From assembly GCF_030705415.1 (NCBI RefSeq), contig NZ_JAUZED010000019.1, forward strand, positions 1-42,366: a stretch of 42,366 nt of DNA, given 5' to 3'. Positions 1 to 11,568 of the stretch are shown here, piece by piece. The position numbers and the translations under genes are program-made. Position 1 is the stretch's first letter. The number at the start of each line of letters is the position of its first letter. The stretch comes from Curtobacterium sp. A7_M15 (GTDB lineage Bacteria > Actinomycetota > Actinomycetes > Actinomycetales > Microbacteriaceae). Below the pieces are notes generated by a model. It was not told the origin of the DNA, ran no database searches, and saw only the letters and a list, made by a program, of their open reading frames with translations.

Positions 1-2818
<2,818 letters not shown>

Positions 2819-2883
2819 GACCGACGATCCTGTCACGGATGCCCGGGTCGGCGCGACGCGTCCCTGCGTTCGGCCGGGCTCGG

Positions 2884-3576
2884 TCAGTCGCGGGCCGCCA
2901 GGTCCGCGACGGGGCCCCGGCCGGCCCGCAGGTCGTCGAGGACCCCGGCCGCGTCGTCGTACACCGCCGCCGCACCGGCGCGGCGCAGTTCGTCCCCGCC
3001 GATCCCACCGGTCATCACGGCGACGCAGGGGACGCCGACCCGGCCGGCGGACTCGACGTCCCACATCGCGTCGCCGACCATCACGGCGGCGTCGGCGGAC
3101 ACCCCGACCTTGCGGAGTGCGACCTCGATGATCCCCGGGTCCGGCTTGGCCTGCTCGACGTCCTCCGAACTCGTGACGGCGGTGATCCAGGCCTCGGCGT
3201 CGAGCAGTTCGCGGAGCCGCACGAGTTCGGTCTCGGGCGCACTCGTCGCGAGCACGACGGCGTGCCCAGCCTCGGCGACGGACCGCAGCAGCTCGCGCGC
3301 ACCCGGGAGGAGCCGCAGGCGCGGCATCTGTTCGGCGTAGTACGCGGTGTGGAACTGCTCGACGGTGTCGCGCTGGTCACCCGTGGCGTCCGGCAGCAAC
3401 TCCTCGAGCAGCTTCGAGGAGTCCATGCCGATCGCGCGGTGGATGCGCCAGGCGTCGACGGACTCGCCGGCCGCGGTGCACGCCCGCCACCAGGCGTCGA
3501 TGTGTGCGTAGTTCGAGTCGACGAGGGTCCCGTCGATGTCGAAGAGGACGGCGGTGGTGGAGGGTGCGTCGGACAT
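2884..3576 (-). CDS. HAD-superfamily hydrolase (phosphoglycolate-phosphatase-like)
   Basis: Haloacid-dehalogenase fold phosphatase of 230 residues. Motif I is LFDIDGTLVDS with the nucleophile/acid pair Asp13 and Asp15. A helical cap follows (HIDAWWRACTAAGES onward), then motif II (VVLATSA), a KPDPG motif III with its Lys, and motif IV (VMVGDAMWDVESA). This is the standard subfamily I order seen in Gph/beta-phosphoglucomutase-like enzymes. ATG 3576 is chosen because it places motif I at residue 13. A GGAGGG lies unusually close to this ATG, and an in-frame GTG at 3612 is a less likely alternative. The substrate is probably a small phosphate ester, not determinable here. Confidence 0.88.
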   Translation of the reverse strand: MSDAPSTTAVLFDIDGTLVDSNYAHIDAWWRACTAAGESVDAWRIHRAIGMDSSKLLEELLPDATGDQRDTVEQFHTAYYAEQMPRLRLLPGARELLRSVAEAGHAVVLATSAPETELVRLRELLDAEAWITAVTSSEDVEQAKPDPGIIEVALRKVGVSADAAVMVGDAMWDVESAGRVGVPCVAVMTGGIGGDELRRAGAAAVYDDAAGVLDDLRAGRGPVADLAARD

Positions 3577-3631
3577 CCCTCCACCATGCCCTGGAGGTGC
3601 GGCTCGCCTCACAGGGGCGGCGTCGCGACCG

Positions 3632-4273
3632 TCAGACGGTGATCGACTCGCTGGCGGGCAGGATCTGCACCGGCACCGGCCCGAGACCGTCCGACCCGAG
3701 GAACCGCGCCGCGGACTGCTGACCGAGGTCGCTCAACATCGCCTCGTGGATCTGCACGGCACGCTCGGGTGCGACCGCGCGGACGTAGTCGACGGCCTCG
3801 GCGGTGCTCGTCCAGGGACCGCTGGTCGGCAGCAGCAGCGTCGGGACCGGGACGCCCGGCACGAGGTACGCGTCGCCGGGGTGGAAGACGGTGCCGTTCA
3901 CCAGGTAGCCGACGTTCGCGACGGTCGGGATGTCGCGGTGGATGGTCGCGTGCTCCTCGCCGAAGACCTGCACCGAGAACGGGCCGACCTCGAACGCGTC
4001 ACCGGCCGAGACGGCGGCGACGCGGCCGTCGTGCGCGCCGAGCTGCTCGACGATCGCGGCCGGACCGCGCACCACGAGGGAGTCGCTCGAGTCGAGGGCG
4101 GCACGGACCGCGTCCACGTCGATGTGGTCGAAGTGCTCGTGGGTCACGAGGACGGCGACGGCGGCCGTCGCGAGGTCGGCGGACTCCGGCGTGAACGAGC
4201 CCGGGTCGATGACGAGGGTGACGCCGTCCTGCTCGAGGACGACGGTGGCGTGGTTGTACTTCGTCAGCTCCAT
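3632..4273 (-). CDS. Metallo-beta-lactamase fold hydrolase (UlaG-like)
   Basis: Cytosolic metal-dependent hydrolase of 213 residues. The N-terminus MELTKYNHATVVLEQDGVTL and VIDPGSF are typical of the UlaG/YtkL branch of the superfamily. The metal motif is HEHFDH at residues 45-50, and later ligands lie in FGEEHATIH and FHPGDAYLVPG. The gene follows the MarR regulator (58-bp gap) and has a 15-bp perfect palindrome between the two, 11 bases before its ATG, so it is the likely target of that regulator. The true substrate is unknown; beta-lactamase activity is not expected for this branch. Confidence 0.88.
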   Translation of the reverse strand: MELTKYNHATVVLEQDGVTLVIDPGSFTPESADLATAAVAVLVTHEHFDHIDVDAVRAALDSSDSLVVRGPAAIVEQLGAHDGRVAAVSAGDAFEVGPFSVQVFGEEHATIHRDIPTVANVGYLVNGTVFHPGDAYLVPGVPVPTLLLPTSGPWTSTAEAVDYVRAVAPERAVQIHEAMLSDLGQQSAARFLGSDGLGPVPVQILPASESITV

Positions 4274-4284
4274 GCCGACGAGTC

Positions 4285-4299
4285 TACAACAGTGTTGTA
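4285..4299. promoter_or_regulatory. Perfect 15-bp palindrome, probable MarR-family operator
   Basis: TACAACA, one central base, TGTTGTA. It sits in the gap between the MarR gene and the metallo-hydrolase, just before the hydrolase start. The length, AT-rich arms and TACAA...TTGTA ends resemble operators of OhrR/MarR-class winged-helix regulators. Binding by the adjacent MarR protein is inferred. Confidence 0.65.
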
Positions 4300-4331
4300 C
4301 ATCTGCGGGGTCGAGCCGGATGAGAGGGCGT

Positions 4332-4763
4332 TCACCGTTCGAGTCGCGCCGCGATGCGGTCGAACAGTTCCGGCACGCGGGCGAGCGCCCGCCGCTCCGT
4401 CTCGGAGAACTCGGAAGCGATGACGGACGCGAAGGCCCCGGCCCTCGCGCTCCGCTCCCGGAGCATGACCGTGCGGCCGGTCTCCGTCAACCGGATGACC
4501 GAGACGCGCCGGTCGCCGTCCGAGACACCCCGCTCCACGAAGCCGCGCTCCTCGAGCTCCGCCACCGTCCGCGACTGCCCCTGGTGCTTCACCCCACGGG
4601 CGCGGGCGAGCTCGGCGATGGTCTGCGGCCCCTGCCGGTCGAGCAGTCCCAGGCTCGCGCTCTGCGCCTGCGGCAGCTCGTCGGTGAGTGCCCGGGTGGC
4701 CCGCACGATCCGCCCGATCGACTCGCGGAGTTCCTCGGCGAGGTCGTCCGGAGTCGTCGTCAT
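4332..4763 (-). CDS. MarR family transcriptional regulator
   Basis: A winged-helix regulator of 143 residues, normal for the family. It begins MTTTPDDLAEELRESIGRIV. The DNA-binding region is IAELARARGVKHQGQSRTVAELEERGFVERG (about 54-84) with the wing SDGDRRVSVIRLTETGR, and terminal helices for dimerisation follow. The start at 4763 has GAGGGC before it; the frame is open to 4907 but without family similarity. There is no Cys in the redox-sensing position typical of OhrR, so a small aromatic ligand is more likely than peroxide. Its probable site is the palindrome at 4285-4299, and it may also act on the divergent operon starting at 4961. Confidence 0.9.
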   Translation of the reverse strand: MTTTPDDLAEELRESIGRIVRATRALTDELPQAQSASLGLLDRQGPQTIAELARARGVKHQGQSRTVAELEERGFVERGVSDGDRRVSVIRLTETGRTVMLRERSARAGAFASVIASEFSETERRALARVPELFDRIAARLER

Positions 4764-4922
4764 GCCCTCGACCGTACCGCCGGTCCCCGCGCGGGCGGCG
4801 ACGCCGGACGTAACCCGGTGCCGGACAGGCCGCCGCGCGACGAAGTGTGACGCGCCTCCGGGCCGGATCCGCAGTCCACGACGCAACGCGACGAAACCCG
4901 GGGACACGACCCGTCACCGAGG

Positions 4923-4937
4923 GTGCGGAGGCCGCAC
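4923..4937. promoter_or_regulatory. Short inverted repeat upstream of the oxidase operon
   Basis: GTGCGG, 3 bases, CCGCAC, five bases before the larger palindrome at 4942-4958. It may be a second half of the operator region or an mRNA hairpin. The arms are only 6 bp in GC-rich DNA, so chance is possible. Confidence 0.3.
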
Positions 4938-4941
4938 CGGC

Positions 4942-4958
4942 GACCCGATCATCGGGTC
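4942..4958. promoter_or_regulatory. Perfect 17-bp palindrome at the start of the oxidase/ABC operon
   Basis: GACCCGAT, one base, ATCGGGTC, ending two bases before the ATG of the FAD oxidase at 4961. It occupies the place of a ribosome-binding site, which is absent, so it is either an operator over a leaderless start or a hairpin that hides initiation. No dedicated regulator is encoded in the operon itself; the divergent MarR gene is the nearest candidate. Confidence 0.55.
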
Positions 4959-4960
4959 CC

Positions 4961-6376
4961 ATGACCACCACCACCGCACCAGCCCGCGCCGACCGCGCAG
5001 CGGACCTGGTCGACGCGCTCGGACGCCTGCACCCCGACATCGAGGTGCGCCCCGCCGGCCGTGCGACGGGCGCCTACCGGTACGACGCCGGCACCGCGCC
5101 CCGCAACGGCGCGTCCGCCGAGGGCGACGGACCTGCGGTCGCGTTCCCGACCGACGCCGCCGCGGTCCAGGCGGTCGTCCGGCTCGCTGGCGAACACGGC
5201 GTCTCGATCGTGCCGCGCGGTGCCGGCTCCGGGCTCTCCGGCGGCGCCACCGCCACCCGGGACCAACTCGTGGTCTCCACCGAACGCCTCGACCGCATCG
5301 TCGAGGTCGCACCGTTGGACGAGGTCGCCGTCGTCGAACCCGGCGTCGTGAACGCGGCGCTCAACGCCCACCTCGAGCCGTACGGGCTGTTCTACGCACC
5401 CGACCCGGCCAGCTTCGAGATCTCGACGATCGGCGGCAACATCGCGACGAACGCCGGCGGCCTGCGCTGCGCGGGGTACGGGGTGACGCGGGAGTCGGTG
5501 CTCGGCCTCGACGTCGTGCTCGCGGACGGCAGCCTGGTCTCCGTCGGCCACCGCTCGGTGAAGGGCGTGAACGGTCTCGACCTGACCTCGTTGTTCGTGG
5601 GCTCCGAGGGGGTGCTCGGCATCGTCGTCCGCGCGATCGTCCGGCTCCGGCCGATCCCGGTCGCCCGCCGGACCGTCTCCGCCTTCTTCCCGAGCACGTC
5701 CGCCGGGCTCGACGGGCTCGACGCGATCACGCGCTCGCCGGTCCGCCCCACCGTCGTGGAGTTCTTCGACGAACCGAGTCTCACAGCCATCGACGCCTTC
5801 AGCGGGACGGCGCTGCGGGACCGTGGCGCGTCGCTCGTGCTCGTCGAGCTCGACGGCTACGGCATCGACGAGCAGACCGCCGACCTCACCATTGCACTCA
5901 GCGGGGCCGGCGCCGTGGTCACCGCCGAGACCGACGAGGACGGGCACGCACTGTGGGAGCTGCGCCGCCACGGCCGCGGGCACACCGAGCCGCAGTGGTT
6001 CGTGGGCGAGGACATCGCCGTGCCGAAGTCGCGGCTCCGGGACGTCTACTCCCGCTTCGCCGAGCTCGAGGAGCGCTTCGACGTGCGGGTCTCGGCGGTG
6101 TCGCACGCCGGTGACGGCAACCTCCACCCCGCGATCACGCGGGCCATCGGCGACGCCGACCCCGCCGACCGCCCGGTCGCGCTCGACGAGGCCGCGACCG
6201 AACTCGTCCGCATCGCCCTCGCCGCCGGCGGCACCGTCACCGGCGAGCACGGCATCGGCACCGTGAAGCGGGAGTGGGCGGCGCTCGAGCTGTCGCCGCG
6301 GCACCTCGCCGCACAGCGGGCACTCAAGGACGCCCTCGACCCGGCCGGTCTGCTCAACCCCGGCAAGGCCATCTGA
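4961..6376 (+). CDS. FAD-binding oxidoreductase, glycolate/D-lactate oxidase (GlcD) type
   Basis: A flavoprotein of 471 residues from the vanillyl-alcohol-oxidase family, expected to oxidise a D-2-hydroxyacid. The FAD loop is PRGAGSGLSGG at 85-95, followed by IGGNIATNAGGLRCAGYG and GLDVVLADGS, the signature of GlcD/Dld proteins. The C-terminal FAD-oxidase domain carries SHAGDGNLHP (about 381-390) and GEHGIG (about 428-433), which bind metal/substrate carboxylate in homologues. ATG 4961 is chosen because it begins the conserved domain; the frame is open from 4847. It is first in a run with a peptide-type ABC importer and an aminotransferase, so its substrate is probably derived from the imported compound. 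Confidence 0.9.
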   Translation: MTTTTAPARADRAADLVDALGRLHPDIEVRPAGRATGAYRYDAGTAPRNGASAEGDGPAVAFPTDAAAVQAVVRLAGEHGVSIVPRGAGSGLSGGATATRDQLVVSTERLDRIVEVAPLDEVAVVEPGVVNAALNAHLEPYGLFYAPDPASFEISTIGGNIATNAGGLRCAGYGVTRESVLGLDVVLADGSLVSVGHRSVKGVNGLDLTSLFVGSEGVLGIVVRAIVRLRPIPVARRTVSAFFPSTSAGLDGLDAITRSPVRPTVVEFFDEPSLTAIDAFSGTALRDRGASLVLVELDGYGIDEQTADLTIALSGAGAVVTAETDEDGHALWELRRHGRGHTEPQWFVGEDIAVPKSRLRDVYSRFAELEERFDVRVSAVSHAGDGNLHPAITRAIGDADPADRPVALDEAATELVRIALAAGGTVTGEHGIGTVKREWAALELSPRHLAAQRALKDALDPAGLLNPGKAI

Positions 6377-6434
6377 CCCGCTCCTCCGACCACCCCGACC
6401 CCACCCCTGCCCCACCCGATCCGACAGGAACCCC

Positions 6435-8078
6435 ATGACCGACTCACCCCGCTGGCGCCGGCCCCTCGCCGGTCTCGCGATCGCCGCCGCCGCGGCCCTC
6501 GTCCTCACCGCGTGCTCCTCCGGCTCGCAGGCGTCGTCGACGGCGTCCGGCAAGCCCGTCGAGGGCGGCAACCTCACCTTCCTCATCCAGGGCTACGACA
6601 ACGGCTTCGTGTCGAGCAAGAGCGCGATCTCGAGCTACGAGGGAAACCTCTGGGGAGAGATCACCGACAAGCTCGTGTACGTCGACGCGAAGGGGAAGAC
6701 CAGCCCGTGGATCGCGACGAGCTGGGACCAGTCCGACGACGCGAAGCACTTCACGCTGCACCTCCGGAAGGGCGTGACGTTCTCGGACGGCACCGCCCTC
6801 GACGCCCAGGCCGTGGTCGACAACATCGACCTCTGGGCCCACGGCGACGCCGACCGGGGCATCAGCAAGGTCGGGCTCTTCCCGTCGAGCACCTTCGTCG
6901 GGGCGACGGCGACCGACGACCACACCGTCGAGGTCGACTTCTCGTCGCCCGCCCTCGGGTTCATCCCGACGCTCGGGTACCACGGCTCGATCCTGCTCTC
7001 GCCGAAGACCCTCGCGTTGCCCCTCGACCAGCAGGCCGACCTGTCGAAGGAGATCGGATCCGGGCCGTTCACGGTCGAGTCGTACAAGGAGGGCGAGGAG
7101 TACGTCCTGGCGAAGCGGAAGGACTACGACTGGGGTCCCGCGGCGCTCGGGCACACCGGTGCGCCGTACCTGGACACCCTGACCTACAAGGTGATCAAGG
7201 ACGAGTCGGTCCGGACCCAGGCGGTCGTCGCCGGCCAGGCGGACGTGTCGTTCAACGTCGAGCCGCAGGAGATCGACTCGCTGAAGTCGCAGGGCTTCAC
7301 GGTCGACACCCCGCGCTACCTCGGCTTCACCGACGGCTTCAAGGTCGACACCACCGCGTTCCCGACGAACGACGCCGCGGTCCGCAAGGCGATCCAGATC
7401 GGCATCGACCGGAAGGCCATCCTGAAGACCGTCTACACGTCGGACTGGCAGGCCGCCACGTCGTTCGTCCAGGGCAACGTCCCGGAGGTCGCCGACGAGT
7501 CCGACCTGCTGGCGTACGACCCGGACCGGGCGGAGCAGCTGCTCGACGACGCCGGCTGGACGAAGGGCGCGGACGGCACGCGACAGAAGGACGGCAAGGA
7601 CCTCGAGTTCACGCTCTCGCCGAACCCGTACGTCCCGTCGACCCAGGCCGAGGACGAACTGATCGCACAGCAACTCGCGAAGATCGGTGTGCATGTGCGA
7701 CTCAAGGTCGTCGACGTCGCCGGGTACGCCGCCGTGCAGGCTTCGAACCCGCCGCTCTACCAGACCTCCCGCAGCTTCGTCGACGTCGGGACGGTCGCCG
7801 GGGTGCTGACCAGCCAGAACGGCGGCGAGGACTGGTTCGGCCTCGGCACGAGCGACGCGAAGCTCAACGAGCTGTCCACCGCGGTGGCCACTGCGTCCGA
7901 CGAGACCGAGCGGAAGCAGGTCGCCGCCCGACTGCAGCAGTACGTGCTCGAGCAGGGCTACTACGTACCGACCGTGCAGCTCGTGCAGCGCCTGTACCTC
8001 ATCTCGCCGAAGGTGCACGGGACGAAGTACAACGGCCTCGCCTACGCGAACTTCGCGACCGCCTGGATCGAGCGGTAG
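6435..8078 (+). CDS. ABC transporter substrate-binding lipoprotein, SBP family 5 (peptide/nickel/opine type)
   Basis: Extracytoplasmic solute receptor of 547 residues. A lipoprotein signal peptide is evident: RWRR, a hydrophobic core, and lipobox LTAC with Cys27. The mature part starts with a Ser-rich linker, then VEGGNLTFLIQGYDNGF and the family 5 features WDQSDDAKHFTLHLRKGVTFSDGTALDAQAVVDN. The end reads VQLVQRLYLISPKVHG. AGGA lies 9 bases before the ATG. The stop is 2 bases before the permease GTG, so the importer genes are one operon. Family 5 receptors bind di/oligopeptides, opines, nickel or heme; which one cannot be told. Confidence 0.93.
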   Translation: MTDSPRWRRPLAGLAIAAAAALVLTACSSGSQASSTASGKPVEGGNLTFLIQGYDNGFVSSKSAISSYEGNLWGEITDKLVYVDAKGKTSPWIATSWDQSDDAKHFTLHLRKGVTFSDGTALDAQAVVDNIDLWAHGDADRGISKVGLFPSSTFVGATATDDHTVEVDFSSPALGFIPTLGYHGSILLSPKTLALPLDQQADLSKEIGSGPFTVESYKEGEEYVLAKRKDYDWGPAALGHTGAPYLDTLTYKVIKDESVRTQAVVAGQADVSFNVEPQEIDSLKSQGFTVDTPRYLGFTDGFKVDTTAFPTNDAAVRKAIQIGIDRKAILKTVYTSDWQAATSFVQGNVPEVADESDLLAYDPDRAEQLLDDAGWTKGADGTRQKDGKDLEFTLSPNPYVPSTQAEDELIAQQLAKIGVHVRLKVVDVAGYAAVQASNPPLYQTSRSFVDVGTVAGVLTSQNGGEDWFGLGTSDAKLNELSTAVATASDETERKQVAARLQQYVLEQGYYVPTVQLVQRLYLISPKVHGTKYNGLAYANFATAWIER

Positions 8079-8080
8079 TC

Positions 8081-9082
8081 GTGTCGTACCTCCGGTACGC
8101 GCTGCTGCGGGTCGCGCAGGCCCTCGTCGTGGTCCTGCTGGCGTACGTGCTCACCTTCCTGGTGATCAGCGTGCTGCCCGGCGACGCCGTGACGAACGCG
8201 CTGCGCGACCCCCAGAGCGGACTCAGTGGACAGGACATCGCGAAGATCGTGTCCTACTACGGCCTCGACCAGCCCGTGCTGCTGCAGCTCTGGCTGTCGC
8301 TGTCCCGCTTCGCGGTCGGGCAGCTCGGGTTCTCGCTGCAGTCGAACCTGCCCGTGTCGCAGGTCATCGCCGGCTCGCTGCCGTCGACCCTCGTCCTCGC
8401 CGGCACGGCCCTGCTCGTGTCGATCGTCTTCGCGGTCGGCATCGCGTACGGCTCGCAGTACGCTCCGGGCGCCTGGCTCCGGAACGCGCTGCGATCGGTG
8501 CCGTCGTTCTTCCTCTCCGTGCCGAACTTCGTGATCGGCCTGGTGCTCATCTCGTGGTTCGCGTTCCGACTGCACACCTTCGCCGTGATCGAGCCGGACA
8601 GCCCCGTCGCGACGTTCTTCGCGGCCGTCACGCTGGCGATCCCGGTGTCCGCGCCGCTGGCCGAGGTCCTGATCGCGAACCTCGACCACGAGTCCCGGCA
8701 GGAGTACGCGATCGTCGCCCGGTCCCGCGGGCTCTCGCGGACGGGCCTGTTCGCACGACACCTGGTGAAGCCGTCGCTCCTGCCCGCGGTGACGATGGTC
8801 GCGCTCGTCGTCGGAGAACTGCTCGGCGGGTCCGTGATCACCGAGACCATCTTCGGCCGCGACGGCATCGGCGTGGTCGTGCAGAAGGCGGTCACCACGC
8901 AGGACGTCCCGGTGCTGCAGGCCGTCGTGTCCCTCGCCGCGGTGGTCTTCGTGGTCGTGAACCTGCTCGCCGACCTCGTGTCGCCGCTGCTCGACCCCCG
9001 CGTCTCGCTGCGGGCGGCGTCGACGAAGGCGCTGGGGGCCCCAGCAGCGACGGCGGCCCCGAAGGCGCGGGTGTCGGCATGA
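8081..9082 (+). CDS. ABC transporter permease, DppB type
   Basis: Inner-membrane permease of 333 residues with six predicted helices. The first is SYLRYALLRVAQALVVVLLAYVLT read across the N-terminus, followed by the LPGDAVTNAL loop characteristic of DppB/OppB. The EAA loop is EYAIVARSRGLSRTGLFARH followed by VKPSLLPAV, the site that docks on the ATPase. The start is GTG 8081, two bases after the receptor stop; no SD is visible in the gap, so translation is probably coupled. Its stop overlaps the next permease start by 4 bases. Confidence 0.92.
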   Translation: MSYLRYALLRVAQALVVVLLAYVLTFLVISVLPGDAVTNALRDPQSGLSGQDIAKIVSYYGLDQPVLLQLWLSLSRFAVGQLGFSLQSNLPVSQVIAGSLPSTLVLAGTALLVSIVFAVGIAYGSQYAPGAWLRNALRSVPSFFLSVPNFVIGLVLISWFAFRLHTFAVIEPDSPVATFFAAVTLAIPVSAPLAEVLIANLDHESRQEYAIVARSRGLSRTGLFARHLVKPSLLPAVTMVALVVGELLGGSVITETIFGRDGIGVVVQKAVTTQDVPVLQAVVSLAAVVFVVVNLLADLVSPLLDPRVSLRAASTKALGAPAATAAPKARVSA

Positions 9083-9945
9083 GCGCGGACCTCACCACCG
9101 TCCGGGTGTCCACGACGGCGTCGTCCGCGACCCGACCGAAGCGCCGCGGCACCGTGGTGCCGCCGACCGTGCTGCTCTCGTTCGCCGTGCTCGTGGTCGT
9201 GCTGCTGTGGTCACTCGCTCCCGGGTTGTTCACGGGGCAGAGCGCCGTCACGGGGGACACCGCGGCCAAGCTCCAGGCGCCGTCGGCCGCGCACTGGTTC
9301 GGCACCGACTACCTCGGCCGCGACCTCTACGCCCGGGTGGTCCACGGCACCGCGTCCTCGGTGACCAGCGCGCTCGTCGCGGTGGCCATCGGCCTGGTCG
9401 TCGGCGGCCTGATCGGCCTCGCCAGTGGGTTCCTGCGAGGCTGGGTGGACCTCCTCCTCGGCCGCGTCGTCGACGTCCTGCTCGCGATCCCGGGGTTCCT
9501 GCTGGCCGTGGTCATCGTCAGCTCGCTCGGCTTCCACACGATCAACGCCGCGATCGCCACGGGCATCTCGGCCGTCGCCGCCTTCGCCCGGCTCGCCCGT
9601 GCGGAGACGCTCAAGGCGCGGGGATCGACGTTCGTCGAGGCCTCGACCCTGGTCGGCGGCTCCGGTGCGCACGCCCTCTTCCGGCACGTGCTGCCGAACG
9701 CGTACCGGTCGGTGCTCGCGCTGGCCGTGCTCAACCTCGGCACGTCGATCCTCGTGATCGCGTCGCTCGCCTTCCTCGGGTACGGAGATGCCCCACCCGC
9801 GTCGGACTGGGGGCTCCTGGTGGCCTCCGGCAAGACGTACCCGACGGCACCGTGGCTCGTGTACGCCCCGGCCGTCGTCATCGTCCTCACCGTGCTCTCG
9901 GTGAACCGGATCAGCCGTTGGCTGCGGAAGGCGGGTCGGTCATGA
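9079..9945 (+). CDS. ABC transporter permease, DppC type
   Basis: Second permease subunit, 288 residues. A basic cytoplasmic N-terminus (TRPKRRG) precedes helix VLLSFAVLVVVLLWSL. The periplasmic motif AHWFGTDYLGRDLYARVVHG is the DppC/OppC hallmark. The EAA loop is ARLARAETLKARGSTFVEAS, followed by HVLPNAYRSVL. It overlaps its neighbours by 4 bases on each side (ATGA at 9079 and at 9942), so stoichiometric translation with the partner permease and the ATPase is likely. Confidence 0.92.
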   Translation: MSADLTTVRVSTTASSATRPKRRGTVVPPTVLLSFAVLVVVLLWSLAPGLFTGQSAVTGDTAAKLQAPSAAHWFGTDYLGRDLYARVVHGTASSVTSALVAVAIGLVVGGLIGLASGFLRGWVDLLLGRVVDVLLAIPGFLLAVVIVSSLGFHTINAAIATGISAVAAFARLARAETLKARGSTFVEASTLVGGSGAHALFRHVLPNAYRSVLALAVLNLGTSILVIASLAFLGYGDAPPASDWGLLVASGKTYPTAPWLVYAPAVVIVLTVLSVNRISRWLRKAGRS

Positions 9946-11558
9946 CGGTCCTGGAGGAACGGATCACCACGGACACGCTGCTCACGGTGAGCGGGTTGAC
10001 GGTCGCGTACGGCGGGACACGGGTCGTGCACGGCGTCGACTTCACCGTCGGCCGCGGGCGCACCGTGGCCGTCATCGGCGAGTCCGGTTCGGGCAAGTCG
10101 ACGATCGCGAAGGCGGTACTCGGCCTGCTCCCCGCGGGGTCGACGGTCAGCGGATCGGTCGACTTCGCCGGCGACGACCTCGTCACGCTGCCCGACCAGC
10201 GCTTCCGGGCACTGCGCGGACGCCGGATCGGGTTCATCCCGCAGGACCCGGCGACGGCACTCAACCCGGTCCGGACGATCGGCTCGCAGGCGCTCGAAGC
10301 GGCCGCGCTCACCGACGCCCCCACCGTCGAGGCACGACGGGCCGCGGTGCTCGCCGTCTTCGAACGCGTCGGGCTCACCGATCCCGAGCGGGTGTGGCGG
10401 TCGTACCCGCACGAGCTGTCCGGCGGCATGCTCCAGCGCGTGCTCATCGGGTTGACCGTCCTGCCCGAACCGGACCTCGTCGTGGCGGACGAGCCGACGA
10501 GCGCCCTCGACGTGACGATCCAGAAGCGCATCCTCGACCTGCTCCAGCAGCTCCGGGCCGAGCGGGGCATCAGTCTGCTGTTCATCACCCACGACCTCGC
10601 CGTCGCGGCCGAACGAGCCGACGACCTCGTCGTGCTGCGGGACGGCGTCGTCGAGGAGCAGGGTCCCGCCGCCCGGGTGTTCCGCGCCCCGCGGTCCGAG
10701 TACGCCCGCCTGCTGCGAGCCGACGTCCCCGCGCTCAGCCCGGACCGGTACCGATCGACCGACGTCGCGCGCTCTCGCTCCGCGAGCGATCGTCCCGCGC
10801 ACATCTCGGTGTCCGGCGTCGCCCGCCACTACGGTCACGGCGACCGCACCGTCCGGGCCGTCGACGGCGTCTCGTTCGACGTCCGTGCCGGGACCACGCA
10901 CGCGCTCGTCGGCGAGTCCGGCTCCGGCAAGACGACGACCGTCCGCATGCTGCTCGGCCTGGAGCGTCCCGACGCGGGCCGCATCGCCGTCGACGGCGTC
11001 GAGGTGCACGGACGCTCGAAGGCCGACCTGCGCCGCGTCCGCCGGCAGCTGCAGCTCGTCTACCAGAACCCGTTCACGTCGCTCGATCCGACGTGGCAGG
11101 TGCGACGGATCGTCGGTGAACCGCTCGACCGCTTCCGGGTCGGCACCCGGGCGTCCCGGGCCGCTGCCGTCCGCGAGGCGCTCGACTCCGTCGGCCTGGA
11201 CGACCGGTACCTGCGCCGCCGCCCCACCGACCTGTCCGGCGGGCAACGGCAGCGGGTCGCGATCGCCCGCGCCCTCGTCCTCCGGCCCGAGGTCGTCGTG
11301 CTCGACGAACCGACGAGCGCGCTCGACGTCACGGTGCAGGCCGGGATCATCGGGCTGCTCACCCGGTTGCAGCGGGAACTCGGGCTGACCTACCTGTTCG
11401 TGTCGCACGACCTCGCGCTCGTCCGGCAGGTCGCCGACACCGTCACGGTGCTGCGGCACGGCCGGGTCGTCGAGTCCGGGCCGGTGAGGCGGGTGTTCCA
11501 CGACCCCCGGCACGAGTACACGCGCAGCCTGCTCGACGCCGTTCCGGCAGCCAGCTGA
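9942..11558 (+). CDS. ABC transporter ATP-binding protein with two fused ATPase domains (DppD-DppF fusion)
   Basis: Cytoplasmic ATPase of 538 residues that powers the importer. Domain 1 has Walker A GESGSGKS at 46-53, Q-loop FIPQDPATALNP, signature LSGGM at about 159 and Walker B LVVADEPTSALD. Domain 2 has Walker A GESGSGKT at 324-331, Q-loop LVYQNPFTSLDP, signature LSGGQ at about 431, and Walker B VVVLDEPTSALD. Both H-loops are present (FITHDLA, FVSHDLA). The first signature carries Met in place of the usual Gln, common in DppD. The domains are joined by a Ser/Arg-rich linker. Fusion of the DppD- and DppF-like halves is frequent in Actinobacteria. Confidence 0.94.
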   Translation: MTVLEERITTDTLLTVSGLTVAYGGTRVVHGVDFTVGRGRTVAVIGESGSGKSTIAKAVLGLLPAGSTVSGSVDFAGDDLVTLPDQRFRALRGRRIGFIPQDPATALNPVRTIGSQALEAAALTDAPTVEARRAAVLAVFERVGLTDPERVWRSYPHELSGGMLQRVLIGLTVLPEPDLVVADEPTSALDVTIQKRILDLLQQLRAERGISLLFITHDLAVAAERADDLVVLRDGVVEEQGPAARVFRAPRSEYARLLRADVPALSPDRYRSTDVARSRSASDRPAHISVSGVARHYGHGDRTVRAVDGVSFDVRAGTTHALVGESGSGKTTTVRMLLGLERPDAGRIAVDGVEVHGRSKADLRRVRRQLQLVYQNPFTSLDPTWQVRRIVGEPLDRFRVGTRASRAAAVREALDSVGLDDRYLRRRPTDLSGGQRQRVAIARALVLRPEVVVLDEPTSALDVTVQAGIIGLLTRLQRELGLTYLFVSHDLALVRQVADTVTVLRHGRVVESGPVRRVFHDPRHEYTRSLLDAVPAAS

Positions 11559-11568
11559 AGGAGAAGCC

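Noticed and set aside
3632-4273. Beta-lactamase
   Set aside because: The HxHxDH motif is shared by a large hydrolase superfamily; lack of a signal peptide and UlaG-like start argue for a cytosolic metabolic enzyme.
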